Source of the DNA: Pycnococcus provasolii | Taxonomy: Eukaryota; Chlorophyta; Pseudoscourfieldiophyceae; Pseudoscourfieldiales; Pycnococcaceae | Direction of reading: 5' to 3' | Assembly: GCA_938743325.2 (NCBI GenBank) | Contig: OW568878.1 | Location: 186,001 to 250,000, forward strand | Length of the DNA stretch: 64,000 bases | In this document: one piece after another, positions 57,090 through 64,000 of the stretch | Layout of the letters: each line of letters begins with the position of its first letter | Numbering within the stretch: position 1 is the stretch's first letter | The notes under the pieces: generated by a model | Seen by the model: the letters and a program-made list of their open reading frames with translations, nothing else | What the model was told of the DNA's origin: nothing | Database searches by the model: none | Position numbers and translations under genes: made by a program

Positions 57090-58718
57090 TTACAAGAACA
57101 TTCCCCAAAGCGTCGTCGGAATCAGCACAAAGAGCGTGATCCCAAGGACAACGTATGGACTGCTGGTGATACGCCGATCGAACACCGTGCCGTGCAAAAC
57201 TTGTCGTCGGCTAGAAATCTCCAGCATGCATGGTGCGATGAGCATGATGAGGAACCCTAGCATTCCCGTAATGTTGGTAATGTTGTGGACGTCGTTCGTT
57301 ATGGCAGCAAGCCCACATGCAATTGCGACGAAGACGTAACGCAGCAAAACATATCCCCAGACTTCCTTGTTGTCGTCGCTTCGCTCCTCTCCTGTTGTAC
57401 TTGAGCGCCACATCCATCTCCACGGAGCACGTTCTGCCCAAGCGTTAGCGATTGTGACAACTTGCACCGACAGCCCGGGTATCACGCTGATTGCAGGGTA
57501 CACGACGCATACGTGAGCAACCATGCGCTGCACTGGAGTTGTTCCATAGTCCACCCATGCACTCGTCAGCATCTTCGGCACCGCCTCTCGACCAAAGTAC
57601 AACGCACATGACACGCCGATGGCAATGTAAAGCACGCACGTCGACGAGAGAGCTGCGACAAAAATCTCCGGCGTCCTTCTCTTGTGACCCGACAAGTTGA
57701 GGAGAGCTGGGGTGCCATGTTGAAACAGCTGTGCAAACACGAATGTCGACAGGTTTGACGCAAGGCCGTGGATATTCAGCCAAAGTGGCACGTCGCACGT
57801 GTACGGCGGAGGATTGCCCGCGCGGATCGGCTGTCCGGCATGGCAGTCGTGGTAATACGTGTAGCTCGGCTCCTCGGCATGTATTTCGTCAAGAAACCAC
57901 CCTCTGATGGCAGCTGTCACCGTGAAAAACATCAGCAAGGCTACGCAAACGCTTGCAAACACGAGTGGGACGGTCACAACCCAAGCATCCTTCAGGTCGA
58001 ACGACACGAGCGCCGCCTCAATCACCGCGAGAACCGCAAGACTTGCCCAGTACGTGTTGCGACAGGGCGATGACATGTGCCACGCAAATCCGCCGCCCGA
58101 GAAGTCGCACGTTCCATGTCCAAGCACGCTCGCGGAGACGCTGTTGGCGAATATCGAAGCGAACAGCCAATTTCCTCCCATGCAGTAGAGTAGCAGGGCG
58201 ACGTCCCACACCTCTTTCCAGGCTTTTCCGTAGAAGATCTGAAACAGCTCGCCAATTTCAAATTGACGTGTGCAGTTGACGTGGAGCTTCTGACTACGAC
58301 TGTCAATTTTTCCAGGCGGGCGAATGATAGCCTCCGCGCGTGCACAGACCGAGGTAAGCCAAGCACCAGCCGTGGTGGACATCGCGGTGATTGCTACGAC
58401 GACGACACTGCTCGCCACCAGACCGCCGTGCGCGAATGCGAACGGGAGACTGAGAATACCTGCGCCGAACACGTAGCTGATGGTGAAGTAGAAGCAGATG
58501 ACGTCGTGGCGAAGACGGGTGAATCGCGAGATTCTTGTTGTTATCGACGTATGTCGTTCCAAGTCCACGTCACCACCAAGCAGCGGTGAGGCGATGGCCG
58601 GCGGCACGTCGTCGCCATCGTCGTCGTCGCCATCGATCTCCGTCCACGCGATGGGGAACTCGTGCAGGCTGTGGCGTTTTGCTGCTGGCGTTGTTGTGGT
58701 GGTGGAGTCGCCCGCCAT
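57090..58718 (-). CDS. AAAP-family amino acid transporter
   Basis: 542 aa. After an 80-residue hydrophilic leader, eleven or so membrane helices begin with YFTISYVFGAGILSLPFAFAHGG, the AAAP/Aa_trans entry motif. Later ones include NWLFASIFANSVSASV, LSTFVFAQLFQHGTPALLNLSG, and NITNITGMLGFLIMLIAPCML, with VVLGITLFVLIPTTLWGMF at the end. A Cys-containing loop near residues 210-225 is probably extracytoplasmic. It should carry amino acids, coupled to protons; specificity and membrane are not readable. Confidence 0.85.
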   Translation of the reverse strand: MAGDSTTTTTPAAKRHSLHEFPIAWTEIDGDDDDGDDVPPAIASPLLGGDVDLERHTSITTRISRFTRLRHDVICFYFTISYVFGAGILSLPFAFAHGGLVASSVVVVAITAMSTTAGAWLTSVCARAEAIIRPPGKIDSRSQKLHVNCTRQFEIGELFQIFYGKAWKEVWDVALLLYCMGGNWLFASIFANSVSASVLGHGTCDFSGGGFAWHMSSPCRNTYWASLAVLAVIEAALVSFDLKDAWVVTVPLVFASVCVALLMFFTVTAAIRGWFLDEIHAEEPSYTYYHDCHAGQPIRAGNPPPYTCDVPLWLNIHGLASNLSTFVFAQLFQHGTPALLNLSGHKRRTPEIFVAALSSTCVLYIAIGVSCALYFGREAVPKMLTSAWVDYGTTPVQRMVAHVCVVYPAISVIPGLSVQVVTIANAWAERAPWRWMWRSSTTGEERSDDNKEVWGYVLLRYVFVAIACGLAAITNDVHNITNITGMLGFLIMLIAPCMLEISSRRQVLHGTVFDRRITSSPYVVLGITLFVLIPTTLWGMFL

Positions 58719-58929
58719 TTATCTAGAGTGGACGAACGAAGACAAATTCAACCATTTCTCGGCAAAGTTTTATTGGGTCGGGGGATCCCTGTTGTCAGTT
58801 CGGGGTTTATTTCAAAAAGTTTTCAAAATCACCGCGGTATTCTCAGCCCTTGAATAGTCGTCGGAGATCGTTTACTTTTCACATCCACCAATTCTCACAC
58901 ACACATTCTCATCTTTTCATTTTTTATTC

Positions 58930-59982
58930 ATGGCGTCGCGTCTTATTCCCGCCGCGAGTAGTATGGCGACGCGACTCCTTCTCCTTCTGCCCTTCCTCGC
59001 CGTGGCGTCGTTGTCGTCGTCGTCAACAATCAAGCCAATGATAATAACACCTGCCGCTGCCCAATCTGAAGAACCAACCACTGCAACCAGCCGGACAGAA
59101 GAAGTAAAGGTGCGTCGATTGACAGATGGAACGATGCTCTGGACTCCTTCTTCAAGTGAAAAACACAACGATGATGATGACGCTCCATACCCAACGATGG
59201 TGTGGGGTGTGGGAGCAGCTACGACATGTGTGATGTACGCACCGCTGTTCCGAGATCTCGCTAAAAAGGGCGTTGCCACTGCTTGTCCAACATCGGCGAA
59301 CCCTCAGCATTTGGTGAAGACGGTGCGCTTTCTGTCCGCTGAAGGCATATCTTTTCCCATCGCTCTCGGTGGACACAGCTACGGAGGTAACACCGCTCAA
59401 GTGGCTGCGAGCATGCTTGGGGAAGGTGAGGTGGTGGGCATTGGGAACTTTCCTGGTGGCCTCTGCCCCCTCGGCGTTTTCGGGTGCAACGCGCACGGAG
59501 TACGCGTGCCATTCATGGCCGTATCGCCATCTTCCGATGTGAATCAGATCGGCGTCAAGGAGAACGTCTTCAACTTCATTCAAGCACCAAAAATTTGGGT
59601 GAGCATGAGTGCATGGGTTGGTCACAGCGACGTCATGAAGGGGGCTGTGCAAGGATCGATCGGTGAACTTGCGCTTCTCTGGTTTCGCTGGCTACTCCTT
59701 CAAGATACGTCATCCGCTGAGATTCTGTGGAGGAGTGGGCAGCTCAACCAGTATCCAAACGTCATAGACGTCGACATCGAATTTGATAATGCACGTCGCC
59801 TGCTATCGGAAGAGGAGGAGGAAGAAGAGGAGAACAACCTGGCTGCATTTGCGACTAATACTACGACTACTGCCGCTACGAATTCGACGAGCGTGATGGT
59901 GATGCGTCGTACGATGAAGCTTGCGGCGAAGGCATTTCTAGAGCAGCCGCGCACGCAACAACGCCTATCAGCTGCTGGGTGA
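58930..59982 (+). CDS. Secreted alpha/beta-hydrolase-fold protein
   Basis: 350 aa. A signal peptide follows the second Met (MATRLLLLLPFLAVASLSSS). The hydrolase core has YPTMVWGVGAATTCVMYAPL and IALGGHSYGGNTAQVAAS, where GHSYGG near residue 148 is the nucleophile elbow. VPFMAVSPSSD and WVGHSDVMKGA are candidate acid and His regions. The topology resembles chlorophyllase/dienelactone-hydrolase-like esterases. The C-terminal 60 residues are Glu/Thr-rich. Substrate unknown. Confidence 0.7.
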   Translation: MASRLIPAASSMATRLLLLLPFLAVASLSSSSTIKPMIITPAAAQSEEPTTATSRTEEVKVRRLTDGTMLWTPSSSEKHNDDDDAPYPTMVWGVGAATTCVMYAPLFRDLAKKGVATACPTSANPQHLVKTVRFLSAEGISFPIALGGHSYGGNTAQVAASMLGEGEVVGIGNFPGGLCPLGVFGCNAHGVRVPFMAVSPSSDVNQIGVKENVFNFIQAPKIWVSMSAWVGHSDVMKGAVQGSIGELALLWFRWLLLQDTSSAEILWRSGQLNQYPNVIDVDIEFDNARRLLSEEEEEEEENNLAAFATNTTTTAATNSTSVMVMRRTMKLAAKAFLEQPRTQQRLSAAG

Positions 59983-60123
59983 ATGAATGATGAAGAAGCC
60001 TGGGTCAGTCTTGTTTGCGGGTAATCAATTTTACAACACTTCTCTTACGAATCATATATATCATATTTTACTCCCATCACCGCTGACCATCATCGATTGG
60101 TGCAACATTCCTCCTCCTCTTCA

Positions 60124-61929
60124 CTACTCAATGCGTAGACAATGCATGAAGTTGGGCAAGGCAGTTTGAAGTACGCCGTCGACGTATCCGTATCGATACC
60201 CGACCTCTTCGCAGTCTTCCAAGTTGTCCACCATATTTAATGTCAGAATTTCGGAGGCATCGCTCGCAAAGACGATGGTGCGAAGGTCGCGGAGCGAAAG
60301 AAGTGGCGTGACGAATGTCGAGATGAAGTCCTCCTTCGTCTCACATGTGTATATGCCCATTCTATCGCAGTACATCATGCCTAGCCATTGTATTTTCTTG
60401 CATCTCGATGCAATTCGTGCGAGACCGATATCTGTGACCAACTTCGAGTTGGAAAAGTCCAAAAGGAGCATCTCTGGACAGTGATTCGCAATACATTCGA
60501 GCATTGTGTCGTCGACGAAGTCGTTGCATCCAAGGTTGAGGTAGCGCAGCGTGTCACCGCAATCCGAGATTACAGAGGATATGTCCCCTTGAGTTATATC
60601 ACGATTCGGACTCCACGCGATTCGGCGAGACGGCGATTCGGACTCCATGCATGACAACAAAGAGAGGTAGCGCAGGCTCTTGCAATGAGCCCCGATCGCG
60701 CGGAAGTCGTCGCGAGTCATTTCGCATTCATCCAGGCTCAAGCCGCAGAGATTCGTTCCGATCCCTGCGAGCATCTTTTCCAAGTCACCATCTTCGATGA
60801 TACTGCCGCATAAACTGAGCCAGCGAAGGTGGTTCAATCGTGCGAGGTGACGAGGTGCTCCGGGAGGTGACTCACCACAAAAGTCGACAGCCTCGAGATT
60901 TGGAAGGGTGTTCACGATCATCTTCATCTCGTCTTTGCTGACCTTGGAACTAAGCCGCAGCTTCTTGACAGTCGTGCCCACGCCGTTCTTTTTGATGCGG
61001 TTCAGCCATGTCTTGATGTCGTTGATGACTGCAATGTTCTTCATGCCTCGACAAGTCGAGAAGTATGTCTCGACTAGACGCGGGCACTTGTCGAAGAGCC
61101 TCTGCACGTGGCTCGGCGACACGAAGAGGTTGAAGGCGTCAATATCGGCCCTAATCTGCATAGACCAATGTTTTGGTCGCTCTTTCAGAGGCTCTGCTTC
61201 AAGACTCCTCAGCTTGCGGCAATTCTTGGCAAGTGACTTCACAAGCTCGTCGGTGACAAACTTTGTCGTATGCATGGGAATGTACGTCGGATCCGCCTCG
61301 AGGATCTGTTGTGAAATCTCTATTCTATCATTGAACCACCCGAGGTTATATGACATTGCGCTGGGCTCGTCCGCCACGACAAAATCTTCGAGATTTGGGA
61401 AGAGGTGTAGGCGCTTTGCGATCCATGCAGCGTAGTTCCACACGTCCTTGTTCTTCCTCTCACGCGGCACTTTCTTCGCAGTGCCGCTACTCGAACCCGC
61501 GACGCCCGACGTGAAGTTGCGGAGTTGCGGCGGCGGCGGCAGTGCCACGTTGAGTTTATCGACGTTGTCTTTCACCATCGCTCGCCATGTTTTGCACGTT
61601 CCGGCGACGGCGACTAGAGCTGGAATGTCTGCGGAGAGCTGAGAGGTGACGAGTGTGCGAAAGACAGTGCCCGGCAGATCCTCCCACTGGGTTTGGATTG
61701 TTGTTGTCGTCGTCGCTTTCCCAGGGCCAGGGGTACGACAAGCTTCTTGAGGACGAGCCTTCGTGACCTTCTTGACAGGACTAGTGAGGCAGAAGATCTT
61801 CCTCGGATTCGACGCACCGGCGGCATCGGCGTCGTCGGCGCGTCGTGCCAAGGAGGATGAAGCAGTGTCATGAGGCTCAGGATGCGGGGAGGCGTCAGGC
61901 GTTTTTGCCTTCTTACGATTCGGCGCCAT
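60124..61929 (-). CDS. F-box / leucine-rich-repeat protein
   Basis: 601 aa from ATG 61929 (MAPNRKKAK; the frame upstream starts at TTG). A basic leader precedes an F-box (WEDLPGTVFRTLVTSQL, VAGTCKTWRAMV). From about residue 180 a series of LRRs follows, with LRYLSLLSC, LRYLNLGCNDFVDDTMLECI and LLLDFSNSKLVTDIGLARIA (the Cys-containing F-box-type LRR). It would be a substrate receptor of an SCF ubiquitin ligase; targets are unknown. Confidence 0.85.
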   Translation of the reverse strand: MAPNRKKAKTPDASPHPEPHDTASSSLARRADDADAAGASNPRKIFCLTSPVKKVTKARPQEACRTPGPGKATTTTTIQTQWEDLPGTVFRTLVTSQLSADIPALVAVAGTCKTWRAMVKDNVDKLNVALPPPPQLRNFTSGVAGSSSGTAKKVPRERKNKDVWNYAAWIAKRLHLFPNLEDFVVADEPSAMSYNLGWFNDRIEISQQILEADPTYIPMHTTKFVTDELVKSLAKNCRKLRSLEAEPLKERPKHWSMQIRADIDAFNLFVSPSHVQRLFDKCPRLVETYFSTCRGMKNIAVINDIKTWLNRIKKNGVGTTVKKLRLSSKVSKDEMKMIVNTLPNLEAVDFCGESPPGAPRHLARLNHLRWLSLCGSIIEDGDLEKMLAGIGTNLCGLSLDECEMTRDDFRAIGAHCKSLRYLSLLSCMESESPSRRIAWSPNRDITQGDISSVISDCGDTLRYLNLGCNDFVDDTMLECIANHCPEMLLLDFSNSKLVTDIGLARIASRCKKIQWLGMMYCDRMGIYTCETKEDFISTFVTPLLSLRDLRTIVFASDASEILTLNMVDNLEDCEEVGYRYGYVDGVLQTALPNFMHCLRIE

Positions 61930-62216
61930 GTGAAGAAGTTGGAATTCGTCCAAATAAATGGCGGGAGGGAGGGCGAAAGGGAACGGGAAGGGGAAATGGG
62001 GGTTTTAAGTTTTTCCCATTTTCCATTTGAGGCGATCCGACCTATTCCGAAGCAAAACCATCAATGTCGTCAGCAGCAGTAGTAGTAGGAACACCCTCAT
62101 CACAGCAGGAACCTGTCGTGGAATAATACGACTCTGAAAATGTCGCGTACGACGCGTTCAGGCTCGTGTTTATCCCGTGGCAACGCCGACGCCGACTCGC
62201 GCGTGAGCAAGAGCGC

Positions 62217-63135
62217 ATGCACATCAAGCGCAGGAGTAAAACACTGTCTGTTGGCTTGTATCAGCCGTTTTATGCGCTCATCGACGGTGACGTCGTGTAC
62301 TGGGGTGGAATCGGCGAATACAATTTACCTGACGAGATGCATGGATGTATTTTCGAGATGAAGGATAATTTCATCTCAGTATCCGCGGGTGTCCGTCACT
62401 GCATAGCACTGCAAAGCGACGGGAACGTGATGTGCTGGGGCGACAACGACCACGGTCAAGCACCTCCCGAGTCCCGACGGCATGGCAGGCGACTTCGTCG
62501 CGATTGGCGCGGGTGGCTCTCACTCCCTCGCGCTACGACGCGACGGGAGCGTCGCTTGCTGGGGCAACAACAATGGGGACCAGGCACCTCCCGCCGGTGT
62601 CGCCGGAGACTTCGTCGACATCGCCGCCGGTACCGGCCACTCGATCGCGATTCGACGCAACGGGAGTATCGCGTGCTGGGGACACAACGGCTACGGCCAG
62701 GCGCCTCCCGACGGCATCGAGGGCGACTTTGTCGCCATCGACGCGGGTAGTCAGCACTCGTTGGCGCTCCGACGCAATGGGAGTATCGCGTGCTGGGGCA
62801 ACAACGACGAAGGCCAAGCGCCTCCCGACGGCGTCGATGGTGACTTTGTCGCTATTGCTGCGGGTACATATCACTCGGCGGCGATCAAACGTGACGGGAG
62901 CCTCGCATGTTGGGGCACGGACGTTAACATATGTACCGGAGAGAATCGCCCTTTGCACGCGCCTCCCGAAGGCATCGCCGGTAACGGTGGCTCGTTTGTT
63001 GCCATTGCCGCAGGTGGCAATCGCGCGCTAGCCATACGGCAAGACCGCGACGGCAACGATGATGCCATCGTGTGCTGGAGTGGCACCGAATTCATTGAAG
63101 TCGAAATGAATGAGGAGTCTGAAGAAGAAGAGTGA
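62217..63135 (+). pseudogene. RCC1-like repeat protein gene, frameshifted
   Basis: ATG 62217 opens a frame with one RCC1-type repeat (SVSAGVRHCIALQSDGNVMCWG, GQAPP). It then loses phase at 62469-62475, where GAGTCCC sits between CCTCCC and GACGGC; the later repeats have CCTCCCGACGGC directly. The next frame (through ATG 62482) continues the same ladder: four more units of about 39 residues (GDFVAIAAG, HSLALRRDGSIACWG, GQAPPDG) and an acidic tail. So a 7-bp insertion breaks the reading frame, in the genome or in the assembly. RCC1-like propellers bind proteins or chromatin; a role here cannot be stated. Confidence 0.75.
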
Positions 63136-63290
63136 GGAATGAAGAGTGAGGAGACGACTTCAAGTGGGCTAAAACGTTGTTACTGTTTTTCCTTCCCACT
63201 TTCCCCTCCTCCTCCTTTCTTTTTAGTTGTAACTTGTAGCAGTCGTTCAAAATCTAGCTAGTTGTTGTTGAAGTCGCTCTCCTCCTCCTC

Positions 63291-64000
63291 CTACACGTCG
63301 TCGTCGTAGTTGTAGTAGCTGTCACCACCCGGCCCTGGAGCTGCGTCGTCGTAGTAGTCTTCATCGTCGTAAAACTGAATGATGAGACGTTCAAGTTCAG
63401 GGTCGTCTGAACTTGCACGCGTCGTGGCTGTTCGTGGCACGCCTTTATTTTGTATCTTGTTTTTGCTCAGGGTTGCGAGAAGTTTTTCAGGAGCGATGCC
63501 CGCTGAATTGGCGATACGCCTCGCTCGCGAAATGTCCTCGTCCGACAAGCCAGGCCACGCCGACGCGGTCTCGTCTGAGACGCCGCGATTTTGCAGAACC
63601 GTAGCCTCAACAGCCTTCTCGTCGTTGCTGCTGCTGCCACCGCCGCCACTCTGAGCAGTGGAAGTGCATCGCACAACCTGCGTTTCCACAGGGGATATGC
63701 ATGCACCGCCACCCATGGGACGTGAACGAGTCATGGTGCCGCTTGCCGCGTCACAAGAATCCCACGCGCTCCATTCTCCCGCAGGTACACACGAGCTCTT
63801 CCCGTTAGCGCACTGCGGATTCGTGGGATTCGTGTTGCCGGCATTGTACAGGCATTGTCCTCCAGCACAGCGCTGGCTTCCATCAGGGCATGCTCTCACG
63901 CACATGCCATTTTGCACGCTCGTGCACCTGTTCGATGCCGCGGCTGAGACACTTCCCAGTCCCGCATCCATGGGCAGGAGGGCATTGCGGTACTCGCTCG
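63291..64000 (-). CDS. Cys-rich secreted-type protein with TSP1-like repeat, N-terminus cut by window end
   Basis: The frame is open to base 64000, so the start is outside. The visible 236 residues begin with a Cys-rich stretch (CTSVQNGMCVRACPDGSQRC). Next is a thrombospondin type-1-like repeat (GEWSAWDSCDAASGTMTRSR, with ACISPVETQVVRC), then a Gly/Ser linker, a helical segment (LSDEDISRARRIANSAG), and an acidic Tyr/Asp-rich tail ending YYNYDDDV. TSP1 repeats with preceding Cys modules occur in algal extracellular matrix or adhesion proteins. Function unknown. Confidence 0.65.
   Translation of the reverse strand, partial: SEYRNALLPMDAGLGSVSAAASNRCTSVQNGMCVRACPDGSQRCAGGQCLYNAGNTNPTNPQCANGKSSCVPAGEWSAWDSCDAASGTMTRSRPMGGGACISPVETQVVRCTSTAQSGGGGSSSNDEKAVEATVLQNRGVSDETASAWPGLSDEDISRARRIANSAGIAPEKLLATLSKNKIQNKGVPRTATTRASSDDPELERLIIQFYDDEDYYDDAAPGPGGDSYYNYDDDV

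Overview
The window reads as nuclear DNA of a green alga (chlorophyte), probably a compact-genomed marine microalga. Plant-lineage genes support this: a luminal PsbP (oxygen-evolving complex) precursor with a bipartite transit peptide, a gamma-tocopherol methyltransferase-like protein, an ACHT-type plastid thioredoxin, COP9 signalosome subunit 3 and a SECRET AGENT-type O-GlcNAc transferase. Genes are mostly single-exon, closely packed and on both strands. Introns are rare but canonical (GT-AG); I place them in PsbP, a TM9SF protein and one small lysine-rich gene whose start codon is cut off by an intron. The species assignment is inference; no rRNA or organelle marker is present.

Layout. 1-2.6 kb: C-terminal end of an O-GlcNAc transferase, then a tocopherol-type methyltransferase. 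2.8-7.5 kb: a transposon-like element with 126-bp inverted repeats that look identical, enclosing two convergent genes (917 aa and 525 aa); it is the best candidate for something undescribed. 7.5-13.6 kb: minisatellite, TRPC4AP/TRUSS-like protein, ELO elongase, Gln-rich hypothetical. 14.8-25.9 kb: PsbP, CSN3, a GH54 arabinofuranosidase catalytic domain, cyclin H, a CPA2 antiporter, KRR1 and ZSWIM7/SWS1. 26.2-37.2 kb: TM9SF, an RRM-like hypothetical, an 81-bp-repeat protein, Golgi CASP and an EF-hand-like protein. 38.2-48.2 kb: BMT5-like rRNA methyltransferase, arrestin-like protein, an orphan gene flanked by diverged inverted repeats, ACHT thioredoxin and TRMT2-like tRNA methyltransferase. 48.3-58.7 kb: M3 oligopeptidase, APH-like (pseudo)kinase, 2OG oxygenase, cupin, PhyH dioxygenase, a small basic protein and an AAAP transporter. 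58.9-64 kb: alpha/beta hydrolase, F-box/LRR protein, a frameshifted RCC1-like gene and a truncated TSP1-like protein.

These are mainly housekeeping genes (transcription/cell cycle, ribosome and tRNA maturation, Golgi traffic, ubiquitin-linked regulation, plastid function) in no functional cluster, interrupted by one mobile element and many low-complexity tracts. Short TTAGGG-type telomere-like arrays recur in gene flanks. Several apparent long reading frames begin at non-ATG codons; starts given here were moved to an in-frame ATG where one could be chosen.
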